The position numbers and the translations under genes were made by a program. 64,000 nucleotides of DNA from NCBI GenBank assembly GCA_003209755.1, contig QCPD01000004.1:62001-126000 (forward strand), read 5' to 3'. This stretch comes from Prochlorococcus sp. AG-436-C14 (GTDB lineage Bacteria > Cyanobacteriota > Cyanobacteriia > PCC-6307 > Cyanobiaceae). Under the pieces are notes generated by a model. It did no database searches, was not told where the DNA came from, and saw only the letters and a list, made by a program, of their open reading frames with translations. This document shows, in pieces, positions 27,175-37,287 of the stretch. Position 1 is the first letter of the stretch. Every line of letters begins with the position of its first letter.

Positions 27175-28860
27175 TCATGCAGCTTTGTGTTCCAGCAAAC
27201 TCGCCGCATAAGCATTAGCTTCCACGGATTCACCCCCAGCTAATAGAGCTAATTCCCTCTGCCTATCAGCAATTTCCGTTAAATTAATAACAATAGATTT
27301 TGTATGGCCAGCGATAACAGTCTTTTTTAAAGCAAAATGATTATCAGCAAATGCTGCAATTAAAGGTTGATGAGTCACACAAAAAACTTGCCGATGATTT
27401 GACAATTCACTGAGCAAATCAGCTACATAACTACTGACTGATCCACTAACACCTGAATCAATTTCATCAAAAACTAATAGATTGGCTTGATCAAATGAAG
27501 AGAAAATTGCCTTTATTGCCAGAAGAACCCTAGATTTCTCTCCACCAGAAGCTGTCTCTGCAAGAGGTGCTAAAGGAATACCTGGATTTGCTGAAAACAT
27601 AAAATTAACTTTATCAATCCCATTGATGGTTGGTTCACATTCTTCAAAAACAATTTTAAAACGTACATTTGGAATACCTAATTTTTTTAAACTCGTAATC
27701 AATTTCTTTTCTAGTTGTAAAGCAATCGTTTTTCTTATAATCGATAAATCTTTATTAGACTGATCTCTAATAATTCTTTTTTTATTTTCATAAGAGGAAA
27801 GTTCATTAATCTTATTAGAAGTATCCTGAAAAGCTAAATATTTATTTAATTCTTTTTTATAGCTAATTAGCTCTGGTAGAGTTCTATTATATTTTTGTTG
27901 ATAAAATTTCAGAGTAGATAACCTGACTTGTAATTGATTTAGAAAAGATGGGTCAACATCTAATGTTTTTTCGTAATCATTAATCTGATAAATTAAGTCA
28001 TTAAGATTATTAATTAGTTTATAGAAACTATCAAAAATAGGCTCCAAAGAAGAATCAATCTGAGATAAAATTTTTAATTCATTAATGCAAACATTAGTGT
28101 GATCTATTATTGATGGATACTCATCTAAGCTTTCATTTAAACGAATCAATAAAACTTTAACTCCTTCTTTTAATCTTAAAAGATTTGATAAACGATTCTG
28201 ATCAATTTCTAAATTAATTTGCTCGTTGGCATCTTCTAATCCTAATTTATTTAAATCTTGATATATATATTGCATTTCCTCAATTTCTTTTTTTAAATTA
28301 GATTTTTGTGCCCTCGCTTGCTCTAATTGAAAGTTAGAATTATGCCATATATTCCAATTTTGTTTTACTTTAGCAATAGATTCTTGAATTTTTTTTAAAT
28401 CTAAAGAATCCAATAAACTTAATTGATGAAATGAATCTTTCAAAATATAACTATCTCCTTGTAGCGTAAAATCAAATAAAAGTGCTCTCAATTCTGCTAT
28501 TTGATCTCTATTCACTAATACACCATTAATTCTAAATCTAGATTTATAATTATTTTCTTTTAGACGCCATTCTCTAGTCACAATTAATTCTTCATCTACA
28601 TCAAATTCATTATTGATTAGCCAATCTTTTGTTTTTTGCAGTACAGAAAAAACCCCCTCTATTGATGAAAAAGGAGATCCTTTCGCTACCAATCGATTAT
28701 TTAGAGAGGATTTTTTATTTGCTAATAAAGCATTTAACGTATCAACAAGTATTGATTTACCTGAACCAGTTTGACCTGTAAAAACAGTAAATCCCTTATT
28801 AAAATCGATCTCTGAGTTCCCAAATAGAGCTATATTTTGAAAACGAAGGCTGATAAGCAT
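27175..28860 (-). CDS. recN: DNA repair protein RecN
   Basis: RecN is an SMC-like ATPase that acts early in double-strand break repair. The N-terminal GQTGSGKSILVDTLNALL (residues about 29-46) is Walker A; the middle 300 residues are coiled-coil with long charged helices; the C-terminal half holds ETASGGEKSRVLLA and LLVFDEIDSGVSG. The length of 561 is normal. It lies upstream of uvrA on the same strand, and is divergent from the ABC1 kinase gene (75 bases apart). Confidence 0.95.
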   Translation of the reverse strand: MLISLRFQNIALFGNSEIDFNKGFTVFTGQTGSGKSILVDTLNALLANKKSSLNNRLVAKGSPFSSIEGVFSVLQKTKDWLINNEFDVDEELIVTREWRLKENNYKSRFRINGVLVNRDQIAELRALLFDFTLQGDSYILKDSFHQLSLLDSLDLKKIQESIAKVKQNWNIWHNSNFQLEQARAQKSNLKKEIEEMQYIYQDLNKLGLEDANEQINLEIDQNRLSNLLRLKEGVKVLLIRLNESLDEYPSIIDHTNVCINELKILSQIDSSLEPIFDSFYKLINNLNDLIYQINDYEKTLDVDPSFLNQLQVRLSTLKFYQQKYNRTLPELISYKKELNKYLAFQDTSNKINELSSYENKKRIIRDQSNKDLSIIRKTIALQLEKKLITSLKKLGIPNVRFKIVFEECEPTINGIDKVNFMFSANPGIPLAPLAETASGGEKSRVLLAIKAIFSSFDQANLLVFDEIDSGVSGSVSSYVADLLSELSNHRQVFCVTHQPLIAAFADNHFALKKTVIAGHTKSIVINLTEIADRQRELALLAGGESVEANAYAASLLEHKAA

Positions 28861-28935
28861 AACTCAAAGCAATCAAAAAGACGCAAATTAGGCGTAAAAT
28901 GAACTAGAAGAGATGTAGAACATTGCCATAATAAA

Positions 28936-30795
28936 ATGGCGGAAGAATTAAGCGATTTTATTGAAGCCTCAGGTCTACTTGAGTATGACCCAATGGCTAT
29001 TGACTCAATCTACAAAAAAAATCCAATTCGTCTACTTCGCAGACTTTGGCAAACACTTTTACCAATTGGATTATTTTTACTAGGAATTGGATGGGAGAAG
29101 TTAATTAGGTCCTTGGAAAAAGACGAAAGAAAAGCTTTTAGAGCCAAAGAATTTACAAACCTCCTAGTAGACTTAGGCCCAGCATTCATAAAAGCAGGAC
29201 AAGCGCTTTCTACCAGACCAGATATAGTTCCGCCAACAGTTTTAGAGGAATTAGCACAGCTTCAAGATCAACTACCAGGTTTTGAAAGCAAACTGGCAAT
29301 GGCATGTATCGAACAAGATTTGGAAGACAAAATAGAAAACATTTTTTTGGAGATAGATGAAGAACCAATATCAGCAGCATCTTTAGGTCAAGTACATAAA
29401 GCAAAACTCAAAAATGGAGAAAAAGTTGCTGTTAAAATCCAAAGACCAGGTTTAAGAGAACAAATCACATTAGATTTATACATAGTAAGAAATATAGCTA
29501 TATGGTTTAAAAATAATATTGGAATTATCAGAAGCGATCTAGTCGCATTAATAGATGAGCTAGGTAAAAGAATTTTTGAAGAAATGGATTACATTAATGA
29601 AGCTAATAACGCCGAAAAATTTAAAGAACTTCATAGCAGAAATATTAAAATTGCAGTTCCTAAAATTTATAGAGAGGCAACAAGCCGAAGAGTACTGACA
29701 ATGGAATGGATAGATGGTATAAAGTTAACAAATATAGAAGCTGTCAAAAAATTAGGAATTGATCCAAATGAAATGGTAGAAATTGGCGTAAGCTGCAGTC
29801 TTCAACAACTTATTGAACACGGTTTCTTTCACGCCGATCCACACCCAGGAAATATCTTAGCAATGGAAGACGGACGATTATGTTATTTAGATTTTGGAAT
29901 GATGAGCGATATCACACAACAATCTCGAGTTGGATTAATTAGAGCAGTTGTTCATCTTGTAAATAAAAGATTTGATAAACTTTCCAATGATTTTGTTCAA
30001 TTAGGTTTTCTGTCTGAAGAAGTTGATTTAAAACCAATTGCTCCTGCGTTTGAAAGTGTTTTTACCAGGGCTTTGGAAATAGGAGTTAACAAGATGGATT
30101 TCAAAGCTGTAACAGATGATATGTCTGGAATTATGTATAAATTTCCTTTTAAATTGCCACCTTATTATGCACTAATAATTAGATCTTTAATTACTTTAGA
30201 GGGAATAGCACTTAGTGTTGATCCGAATTTTAAGATATTAGGAGCTGCATATCCTTACTTTGCAAGGAGACTTATGGAAGATGAAAATCCAGAACTAAGA
30301 AATAGTTTAAAAGAAATGCTTTTTGATGAAAATAGCCTGAAATTGGAAAGATTAGACGACCTTCTAACTAGTGCTACTAAAGAAAAAGAATTAGATAGCG
30401 AAAAAATATTAGATCAAACAATTGATTTTTTATTTTCTAATAAAGGTATGATTCTTAGAAATGAATTAGTAAACATTTTAGCATCAAATATAGACTCTTT
30501 TGGATGGAAGACAATAATAAAATTCAATAATAAGCTGCCATCAAAAATTCGATCGAAGACAATAGAAAAGTCATCTAAGACAAATTCTAAAAAAACTTTA
30601 AATATATCTTCAATAAATAAAATGTTTAATAAATCAACAACAAAGCCAGGATTTAAAAGAAAAATATTTTTTAAAAAATTACCAAAAATTTTAATAACTA
30701 AAGATACCTATCAAATGGGTTTAAAATTAGTAAAAAAAACATCTGAAAAAGGAATAATTAGATTAGTTAAAGTCGCCGCTGGTGTAAAACAATAA
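28936..30795 (+). CDS. ABC1/UbiB-family atypical kinase
   Basis: A 619-residue member of the ABC1 (AarF/UbiB/ADCK) family, linked to quinone and prenyl-lipid metabolism. The family-specific KxGQ motif is in FIKAGQALSTRPD; the ATP loop is AASLGQVHKAKL with the Lys in VAVKIQRPG; the QTD-like EMDYINEANNAEKF, the catalytic-loop HADPHPGNIL and the metal-binding LDFGMMSDI follow. A membrane-like segment LLPIGLFLLGIGW lies near residue 41, and the last 150 residues are a basic extension. Cyanobacteria have several paralogs; which one this is cannot be decided. The next gene starts immediately after the stop. Confidence 0.93.
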   Translation: MAEELSDFIEASGLLEYDPMAIDSIYKKNPIRLLRRLWQTLLPIGLFLLGIGWEKLIRSLEKDERKAFRAKEFTNLLVDLGPAFIKAGQALSTRPDIVPPTVLEELAQLQDQLPGFESKLAMACIEQDLEDKIENIFLEIDEEPISAASLGQVHKAKLKNGEKVAVKIQRPGLREQITLDLYIVRNIAIWFKNNIGIIRSDLVALIDELGKRIFEEMDYINEANNAEKFKELHSRNIKIAVPKIYREATSRRVLTMEWIDGIKLTNIEAVKKLGIDPNEMVEIGVSCSLQQLIEHGFFHADPHPGNILAMEDGRLCYLDFGMMSDITQQSRVGLIRAVVHLVNKRFDKLSNDFVQLGFLSEEVDLKPIAPAFESVFTRALEIGVNKMDFKAVTDDMSGIMYKFPFKLPPYYALIIRSLITLEGIALSVDPNFKILGAAYPYFARRLMEDENPELRNSLKEMLFDENSLKLERLDDLLTSATKEKELDSEKILDQTIDFLFSNKGMILRNELVNILASNIDSFGWKTIIKFNNKLPSKIRSKTIEKSSKTNSKKTLNISSINKMFNKSTTKPGFKRKIFFKKLPKILITKDTYQMGLKLVKKTSEKGIIRLVKVAAGVKQ

Positions 30796-31356
30796 ATGAA
30801 TTTTAAATTTCAGTATACTTTATTATTAATTTTGTTTTTAAATCCAATAGCGAAAGGAGCGGAAAACCTTTTTCTTTATAAAGGAACATTTAGTAGAACT
30901 ATAAGAATAGAAGAATTATATAAATTTAAAAAAACAAAACAACCCAGTAATAAGTTAAAAAATCTAATAAAGATAACAAATCAAAAAGAAAAAGAACTAC
31001 ATAAAATATTATCTTTTAAAATAGAAGTTCCATTAAAGACAAGCAGCAAATTAATGAATAGTAAAATAGGAGAAGTTTTTTTAGGTAGATTATCTAAAAT
31101 TATTTACCCTAATAAAATATTAAATAAAGATTTAAGTACTAAAGCAATTAGATCTGGAATCTTACTAAGTTCTTTTAATAATAACCAAAAAATTGATCTA
31201 ATAGATTTTTTCAATGCATATCCAAATAAAAATGTTGCTATTGATCTAAACGCATTGAACAAGGCTCTAAAAAAAATAAAATCACTAAAAGAGTTAATCG
31301 AATTCTATTCAGATTCACCTTTTAAAAAACTGAAAGATGGAAGGTCTAGCACTTAG
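30796..31356 (+). CDS. DUF1400-domain protein, exported, lacking hydrolase domain
   Basis: A 186-residue protein with a signal peptide (LLLILFLNPIAKGAEN, cleavage near Gly/Ala 21-22). The rest resembles DUF1400, known as the N-terminal domain of cyanobacterial alpha/beta hydrolases: an all-helical stretch with YKGTFSRTIRIEELYKF, then SKLMNSKIGEVFLGRLSKI and KAIRSGILLSSFNN. The hydrolase part that normally follows, with a Gly-x-Ser-x-Gly motif, is absent and the frame ends before it could begin. It starts on the base after the ABC1 kinase stop, so both are likely translated together. Confidence 0.6.
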   Translation: MNFKFQYTLLLILFLNPIAKGAENLFLYKGTFSRTIRIEELYKFKKTKQPSNKLKNLIKITNQKEKELHKILSFKIEVPLKTSSKLMNSKIGEVFLGRLSKIIYPNKILNKDLSTKAIRSGILLSSFNNNQKIDLIDFFNAYPNKNVAIDLNALNKALKKIKSLKELIEFYSDSPFKKLKDGRSST

Positions 31357-31382
31357 ATTGTTGAAAATTGATTAGTTAAGCA

Positions 31383-32489
31383 GTGGCATTTACTAAAAAA
31401 TTAAAACAACTTTTCGCTTCTACCCCAAAAAAAAGTAATTGGGATGGACTTATAGAAGAATACAAACCTTGGTTACCAGTAACAAAAAAAACGCCCATCA
31501 TTACTTTAAAAGAAGGCGGAACACCTCTTATAGAAGTCAAATCAATCTCTGATCGAATTGGAAAAGAAGTAAAAGTATATGTCAAATATGATGGTTTAAA
31601 TCCTACAGGATCATTCAAAGATAGAGGCATGACAATGGCAATCAGCAAAGCTAAAGAAGCTGGTTGTGAAGCTGTAATTTGCGCAAGCACAGGTAATACC
31701 TCAGCATCTGCAGCTGCTTATGCAAGCAAAGGAAAAATGAGATCTTTTGTTGTTATCCCAGACGGGTATGTAGCTCAAGGTAAATTAGCTCAAGCTTTAG
31801 TTTATGGAGCGGAAGTATTAGCTATTAAAGGAAACTTTGATAAAGCATTAAATATTGTTAGAGAATTATCTGATAAATATCCAATAACATTAGTCAACTC
31901 AGTTAATCCCTATAGATTACAAGGACAAAAAACAGCTGCTTTTGAAATAATAGAATATCTTGGAAATGCTCCTGATTGGTTGTGCATTCCAATGGGAAAT
32001 GCAGGTAATATAAGTGCTTACTGGATGGGATTTCAAGAATTTTTTCAGGCTAAAAAATCCAAGCAACTTCCTCGAATGATGGGATTTCAAGCGAGTGGTT
32101 CTGCACCTTTAGTCGAGGGTAAAAGCATAAACAATCCGGAAACAATTGCTACTGCTATAAGAATTGGCAATCCAGTTAATAAAGAAAAAGCCTTTCTAGC
32201 CAAAGAATCAAGCAATGGAAAATTTTCCTCCGTGACAGATTCAGAAATAATTGACGCTTATAAAATTCTTGGAAAAGAGGAAGGTATTTTTTGCGAACCT
32301 GCTAGTGCAGCTTCTGTTGCTGGTTTATTAAAAATTAAAAATGAAGTTCCGAGTAAAGCAACTATTGTTTGTGTTTTAACTGGAAATGGTCTAAAAGATC
32401 CTGATTGCGCAATAAAAAACAATGATTCAATTTTTCATACAGGTATAGATGCAGAAATTAATGCAATAACAAAAATAATGGGGTTTTAA
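31383..32489 (+). CDS. thrC: threonine synthase
   Basis: ThrC converts O-phosphohomoserine to threonine using pyridoxal phosphate. The PLP lysine lies in [14 protein letters not shown] (about residues 77-90), the phosphate loop is [17 protein letters not shown], and [10 protein letters not shown] is near the end. At 368 residues it is of the short class found in plants' and cyanobacterial relatives without the long N-terminal extension. The likely start is a GTG at 31383; no earlier ATG fits. The replication-origin-like region begins immediately after its stop. Confidence 0.94.
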   Translation: MAFTKKLKQLFASTPKKSNWDGLIEEYKPWLPVTKKTPIITLKEGGTPLIEVKSISDRIGKEVKVYVKYDGLNPTGSFKDRGMTMAISKAKEAGCEAVICASTGNTSASAAAYASKGKMRSFVVIPDGYVAQGKLAQALVYGAEVLAIKGNFDKALNIVRELSDKYPITLVNSVNPYRLQGQKTAAFEIIEYLGNAPDWLCIPMGNAGNISAYWMGFQEFFQAKKSKQLPRMMGFQASGSAPLVEGKSINNPETIATAIRIGNPVNKEKAFLAKESSNGKFSSVTDSEIIDAYKILGKEEGIFCEPASAASVAGLLKIKNEVPSKATIVCVLTGNGLKDPDCAIKNNDSIFHTGIDAEINAITKIMGF

Positions 32490-32552
32490 ACACATATAAA
32501 TATCCAAAAAAATAACTGTCTGTTAAATTCCATTATTAATCTTTATTTATAC

Positions 32553-32561
32553 TGTGGAAAA
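32553..32561 (-). promoter_or_regulatory. DnaA box
   Basis: TGTGGAAAA, which is TTTTCCACA on the minus strand; it differs from the consensus TTATCCACA by one base and is the only box of the group in this orientation. Confidence 0.65.
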
Positions 32562-32593
32562 AACATCAAAAGTCTTGAACAAATAGACTTCTG

Positions 32594-32602
32594 TTTTCCA
32601 CA
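32594..32602 (+). promoter_or_regulatory. DnaA box
   Basis: TTTTCCACA, the same nonamer as two others in this stretch. TTTTCCACA is the DnaA box form I associate with cyanobacteria. Confidence 0.65.
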
Positions 32603-32631
32603 AGCAAAATCAATGGTTGAAAAGCATGTTT

Positions 32632-32640
32632 TTGTCCACA
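32632..32640 (+). promoter_or_regulatory. DnaA box variant
   Basis: TTGTCCACA, one base from the consensus TTATCCACA, 20 bases before the next TTTTCCACA box. Confidence 0.55.
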
Positions 32641-32651
32641 ATTAAAAAAAC

Positions 32652-32660
32652 TTTTCCACA
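32652..32660 (+). promoter_or_regulatory. DnaA box
   Basis: TTTTCCACA in the plus orientation, 20 bases (two helical turns) after the TTGTCCACA variant, so both would face the same side of the helix. Confidence 0.65.
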
Positions 32661-32704
32661 CTTAAAAAACCTAAGAAAGTCTTTTCAGAGCTATGTTTTT
32701 TGAA

Positions 32705-32713
32705 TTAACCACA
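32705..32713 (+). promoter_or_regulatory. DnaA box variant
   Basis: TTAACCACA, one base away from the consensus. It is followed at once by GAAACCACA (32714-32722), a weaker copy that may be chance. Confidence 0.45.
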
Positions 32714-32865
32714 GAAACCACAAGAACTACTACTATTAATTCAATTTCATATCATGAATAAAGAATTAGAATAGAAGAGAGATGTGTTTATTTTTTTTAC
32801 GGTATTGCTTTTTGGAAATAGCTATGAAATTCTTATATCAACGGATTTTTTTTTGAAATAACGGA

Positions 32866-34026
32866 ATGAATCTAAATTGTTCTCAATCTGAATTAAATAT
32901 CGCTCTTCAATTAGTTAGTAGAGCAGTTTCTAGTCGTCCGACACACCCTGTATTAGCTAATGTTTTGCTTGCAGCTGATGAAGTAACTGGAAAACTTCGT
33001 TTAACTGGTTTTGATTTAAGTTTAGGAATACAAACATCAATATCTGCTTCTATAGAAAGAAGTGGTGCAATAACTTTACCCGCTAAGTTGTTTGGTGAGA
33101 TTGTTTCTAAGTTATCTAATGAGTCCCCTTTGATTTTGACTTCTGATGAAAATAACCATCAAGTTGAATTAACTAGTAAAAGTGGTACATATCAAGTGAG
33201 AGGAATGCTTGCTGATGATTTTCCTGATTTACCTTTAATTGAAAGTGGAACTTCACTTAAATTAAATCCATTAATGTTATCTAATGCTATTAAATCAACT
33301 TTATTTGCAAGTAGTACTGATGATTCTAAACAATTACTTACAGGAGTTAATCTTACATTTGATGGATATGGTATTGAATCAGCAGCAACTGATGGACATA
33401 GATTAGCTGTTTTAAATTTAAATAATATTTTATCCGATTCTAAAAATATAGATTTACCTAATAATATTGATAAATTTTCTATTACATTACCTTCAAAATC
33501 ATTAAGAGAAGTCGAAAAGTTTTTAAGTAGTTGCGATATTAGCGAACCTATTAACTTTTTTATTGATAAAGGACAAGTAGTTTTTATATCAGTTGATCAG
33601 ATTATAACTATAAGAGCTTTAGAAGGTTCTTATCCAAATTATTCTCAATTATTACCTGAAAAATTTGAAAATGTTTTAGAGTTTGACAGAAAAGAATTTA
33701 TTGCTTCATTAGAAAGAATAGCTGTGTTAGCCGACCAACATAATAATGTAATTAAGGTGACTACTGATAGTTCTGCAAAATTAATTAAAATCACTACTGA
33801 TGCACAAGATATTGGAACAGGTTCTGAGTCATTGCCTATTTCCTTTATAGGTGAATCTTTTCAAATTGCATTTAATGTTAGATATTTATTAGATGGGTTG
33901 AAAGTAATAGATTCGAAGTTTATTAAATTAAGTTGTAATTCCCCTACTACACCTGCAGTTTTTTCACCTGTTAACAGTGAGGTAAATTTTACTTATCTGG
34001 TGATGCCCATACAAATAAGAAATTAA
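32866..34026 (+). CDS. dnaN: DNA polymerase III beta sliding clamp
   Basis: DnaN forms the ring that tethers the replicative polymerase to DNA. The 386-residue length, the N-terminal LNIALQLVSRAVSSRPTHPV, the central ATDGHRLAVLNL and the C-terminal FNVRYLLDGLKVI followed by a tail ending YLVMPIQIRN are all typical of the three-domain clamp. The start is an ATG after GG-AA with no strong Shine-Dalgarno. It is the first gene to the right of the origin; dnaA is not next to it, unlike in many other bacteria. Confidence 0.97.
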   Translation: MNLNCSQSELNIALQLVSRAVSSRPTHPVLANVLLAADEVTGKLRLTGFDLSLGIQTSISASIERSGAITLPAKLFGEIVSKLSNESPLILTSDENNHQVELTSKSGTYQVRGMLADDFPDLPLIESGTSLKLNPLMLSNAIKSTLFASSTDDSKQLLTGVNLTFDGYGIESAATDGHRLAVLNLNNILSDSKNIDLPNNIDKFSITLPSKSLREVEKFLSSCDISEPINFFIDKGQVVFISVDQIITIRALEGSYPNYSQLLPEKFENVLEFDRKEFIASLERIAVLADQHNNVIKVTTDSSAKLIKITTDAQDIGTGSESLPISFIGESFQIAFNVRYLLDGLKVIDSKFIKLSCNSPTTPAVFSPVNSEVNFTYLVMPIQIRN

Positions 34027-34028
34027 TT

Positions 34029-34811
34029 TTGGCTATTCCTAATAAATTATTACTTAGTGATTTATTAAAACATAATGTTCGTTGTGAGAATGGAATTGAT
34101 CATGGTCCAGTTATTAGTCCATGGATGCATCCTCCTGTTCATAGAATATTAGGACTAGTAAGTCGCCCTTCTAATTTAAGACTTCAAAGAGAGGTTTGGA
34201 GGTTAGATCAAGTAAAAGGAGTAAATGAAAAAGAAGTTTACGTGAAAGGACTTTGCTCTATTTCTGAACAACAAACTTTAGAACGTTTTCCTACTTTAAT
34301 GAATGCAAGTATTTTTAATCGAAGTGGTCAAAAAATAGGTTTAATTGCTGATTTTCTTTTTGAGTCTAATAAAGGAAATATACAATATTATTTAGTTAGT
34401 CGAACTAATCCATTAATACCAGGAACAAGTCGTTGGCGTCTATCAATATCTCAAATTAGTGATAAACAACCCGGCTCTATTTCTTGTAATATTGATACAT
34501 TAGAAGATTTACCAATACAAAAAGCAAGTTTAAAAGAAGAATTTCTTAGCAAGAGCAGAAAATGGAAAAGTCAATTTCAAGACTTAACTTACAGCGCTTC
34601 TGGCAGGCTTGAGGGATGGATAGATGATCAAATTAGTGAAACCGAGAAGGACTCTCCTGATAATTCTTATGAAATTCCGAATGATTCCGATTCATATGAT
34701 GATTGGATAGATAATTTAGATATAGATACTTCTGAAGAATTTAATAGAATGAATAAACGCAAGAGAAATACTAGTTCAACCAATGAAAGAGATCTTGATC
34801 CCTGGATTTAA
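34029..34811 (+). CDS. PRC-barrel-like conserved cyanobacterial protein
   Basis: A 260-residue soluble protein that follows dnaN by two bases. The stretch FNRSGQKIGLIADFLFESNK near residues 96-115 looks like a PRC-barrel, the small beta-barrel fold also found in RimM. The last 80 residues are acidic and low-complexity. Annotators have called such proteins RNA-metabolism-related, but I see no direct evidence. Its fixed place behind dnaN may reflect operon structure rather than function. It starts with TTG; there is no ATG alternative near the conserved region. Confidence 0.7.
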   Translation: MAIPNKLLLSDLLKHNVRCENGIDHGPVISPWMHPPVHRILGLVSRPSNLRLQREVWRLDQVKGVNEKEVYVKGLCSISEQQTLERFPTLMNASIFNRSGQKIGLIADFLFESNKGNIQYYLVSRTNPLIPGTSRWRLSISQISDKQPGSISCNIDTLEDLPIQKASLKEEFLSKSRKWKSQFQDLTYSASGRLEGWIDDQISETEKDSPDNSYEIPNDSDSYDDWIDNLDIDTSEEFNRMNKRKRNTSSTNERDLDPWI

Positions 34812-34814
34812 TTA

Positions 34815-37226
34815 ATGAAATCTTTTTCAGAAAATAATGATTTTAATCAACTCATTAACTCACCAAATTTCTCTTCTGAATATGATGTACTTTCCTCTCT
34901 TAAGCAAGAAGGATTAAAAAAATCTGATTATTTAGAAATTTGTAGAAGACTTAATCGGGCTCCTAACAGAAATGAATTAGGTATGTTTGGCGTTATGTGG
35001 TCTGAGCATTGTTGTTATCGAAACTCCCGACCTTTATTAAAAAACTTTCCTACAACAGGTATTCGAATTCTTGTAGGTCCAGGAGAAAATGCAGGCGTAG
35101 TGGATATTGGCTTAGGTCAGAAATTAGTTTTTAAAATTGAGAGTCATAATCACCCATCAGCTGTTGAGCCTTTTCAAGGTGCAGCAACTGGGGTAGGTGG
35201 AATATTGAGAGATATTTTTACTATGGGAGCAAGACCAATAGCGTTATTAAATGCTTTAAGATTTGGCCCTTTAGATGATGAAAAAAATATTAGTTTATTG
35301 GAAGGTGTTGTCTCAGGTATTGCTCATTATGGAAATTGTGTAGGTGTTCCTACCATTGGAGGAGAAGTTGGCTTTGATAGTAGTTATTCGGGTAATCCTT
35401 TAGTTAATGCAATGGCATTAGGCTTAATGGAAACAGAAGAAATAGTTTGTTCAGGTGCAAGTGGAATCGATTTTCCTGTCCTATATGTAGGAAATACAAC
35501 TGGTAGAGATGGAATGGGAGGTGCGAGTTTTGCAAGTTCTGAACTCTCTAAATCTTCTATAGATGACAGACCTGCAGTTCAGGTTGGTGATCCTTTTCTT
35601 GAAAAAGGATTAATAGAAGCTTGTTTAGAAGCTTTTAAAACTGGATATGTTATTGCTGCTCAGGATATGGGAGCTGCAGGTTTAACGTGTAGTTGTTCTG
35701 AAATGGCTTCAAAAGGAGACGTAGGAATTGAATTGAATCTGGATCTTGTTCCTGCAAGAGAGAAGGGAATGACTGCTTATGAATTTTTGTTGTCTGAATC
35801 ACAAGAACGTATGTTATTTGTTGTGAAACCTGGTTCAGAAACAGAATTAAGAAAATTATTTATGAGATGGGGATTATATGTTGAAGTTGTAGGAAAAGTT
35901 TTACAAGAAAAAGTAGTAAGAGTTATACATAAAGAAAAAGTAGTAGCCAATTTACCTGCATCTGCACTTGCAGATGATACGCCTATAGAAAAACATTTAT
36001 TAATTAATTCAATACCTGAATATTTGCAAGAACATTGGAAGTGGACAGAAGATTTATTACCAAAAAATTTAAAGAATGGAATTTTTCATATAAAAACGAA
36101 TTTATTTATTAGCTGGAAAAATGTTTTATTAGATTTGTTGAGTACTCCTTCATTAGCTTCAAAAAATTGGATATATAAACAATATGATTATCAAGTGCAA
36201 TCTAATACAGTTGTTTCTCCTGGAGAGGCTGATGCAGCTGTTATTAGAATCCGTTCTCAAAATGATTTTACAACTGCATCAAATCTAGATAGAGGGATAG
36301 CATCAGTAGTGGATTGCAATGATAGATGGGTTTACTTAGATCCTCAAAGAGGAAGTATTGCTGCTGTTGCAGAAGCGGCTAGGAATTTAAGTTGTGTAGG
36401 AGCTGAACCTATAGCGATTACTAATAATTTAAATTTTTCTTCTCCAGAGAACCCAGTAGGTTTTTGGCAATTATCAATGTCTTGTGAAGGTATAACAAAT
36501 GCTTGTAAAGTATTAAATACTCCTGTCACAGGAGGAAATGTATCTTTATTTAATGATACTAAATTGCCTAATAAAACCGTTATACCAATACACCCAACGC
36601 CGGTGATTGGTATGGTTGGCTTGATTGAAGATATTAATAAAATTTGTAAAAAAGCTTGGTGTAAAGCCGAAGATGAAATATGGATGATTGGATTACCTTT
36701 AGAAACTAATAAAAATCAGGATAACAGAATTTCATTGGCTGCTTCAGCTTTTCTAGAGTACATTCATGGTTTAAAAACTGGAAGACCACCAGAAATAGAT
36801 TTATATTTAGAAAAACAAGTTCAATCGTTTTTAAGAACAATAATTAAAAAAGGCATTATTAACTCAGCTCATGATTTAAGTGATGGTGGCTTAGCAGTAG
36901 CCATAGCAGAGTGTTGTATTTCTTCTGGATATGGAGCAAATATTGAACTACCTCCCAGTTTCACAAGATTAGATAGGCTTCTTTTTGCTGAAGGAGGAGC
37001 AAGGGTCTTAGTTAGCTGTTCAAGTAATCAAAGCATAGAATTAAAAAAACAGTTTAAAAATATTTTTTCACAAAAGACAAATCTCTTTTCAATATCTCAT
37101 TTAGGTATTGTAACTAATCAACAAAAGTTATTAGTATATCAATCTGAAAATTTAATTATAGATGTTAATGTTTTAGATTTAAAAGATACATATAAAGATA
37201 CCATATATAAAAAAATATCTAAATAA
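34815..37226 (+). CDS. purL: phosphoribosylformylglycinamidine synthase II
   Basis: PurL makes FGAM from FGAR with ATP and ammonia, in de novo purine synthesis. At 803 residues it is the small PurL type that works with separate PurS and PurQ subunits; those genes are not in the window. The motifs [37 protein letters not shown] and [20 protein letters not shown] are visible in the first half; ALVxGGxR-like regions and [14 protein letters not shown] are in the second. It starts three bases after the preceding stop and precedes purF by 61 bases. Confidence 0.97.
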   Translation: MKSFSENNDFNQLINSPNFSSEYDVLSSLKQEGLKKSDYLEICRRLNRAPNRNELGMFGVMWSEHCCYRNSRPLLKNFPTTGIRILVGPGENAGVVDIGLGQKLVFKIESHNHPSAVEPFQGAATGVGGILRDIFTMGARPIALLNALRFGPLDDEKNISLLEGVVSGIAHYGNCVGVPTIGGEVGFDSSYSGNPLVNAMALGLMETEEIVCSGASGIDFPVLYVGNTTGRDGMGGASFASSELSKSSIDDRPAVQVGDPFLEKGLIEACLEAFKTGYVIAAQDMGAAGLTCSCSEMASKGDVGIELNLDLVPAREKGMTAYEFLLSESQERMLFVVKPGSETELRKLFMRWGLYVEVVGKVLQEKVVRVIHKEKVVANLPASALADDTPIEKHLLINSIPEYLQEHWKWTEDLLPKNLKNGIFHIKTNLFISWKNVLLDLLSTPSLASKNWIYKQYDYQVQSNTVVSPGEADAAVIRIRSQNDFTTASNLDRGIASVVDCNDRWVYLDPQRGSIAAVAEAARNLSCVGAEPIAITNNLNFSSPENPVGFWQLSMSCEGITNACKVLNTPVTGGNVSLFNDTKLPNKTVIPIHPTPVIGMVGLIEDINKICKKAWCKAEDEIWMIGLPLETNKNQDNRISLAASAFLEYIHGLKTGRPPEIDLYLEKQVQSFLRTIIKKGIINSAHDLSDGGLAVAIAECCISSGYGANIELPPSFTRLDRLLFAEGGARVLVSCSSNQSIELKKQFKNIFSQKTNLFSISHLGIVTNQQKLLVYQSENLIIDVNVLDLKDTYKDTIYKKISK

Positions 37227-37287
37227 AATAATTTATGATTTATAATTTAAAAATTAAATTTATTTCACATAACCAAGGAATATAATT

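Larger units (their letters stand above)
32490..32865. other. oriC: putative chromosomal replication origin (oriC)
   Basis: This 376-base stretch has no convincing gene. It holds at least five nonamers like the DnaA box TTATCCACA: TGTGGAAAA (32553-32561, minus orientation), TTTTCCACA (32594-32602), TTGTCCACA (32632-32640), TTTTCCACA (32652-32660) and TTAACCACA (32705-32713), all within 161 bases. A very AT-rich part follows (about 32760-32865), suited to strand opening. It lies directly before dnaN, where Prochlorococcus chromosome numbering conventionally begins. The boxes are by-eye matches; the promoter of dnaN must also lie here but I could not pick it out. Confidence 0.75.

Noticed and set aside
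31376-31690. 104-residue minus-strand frame over the start of thrC
   Set aside because: It is antisense to clearly conserved threonine synthase sequence and resembles no family.
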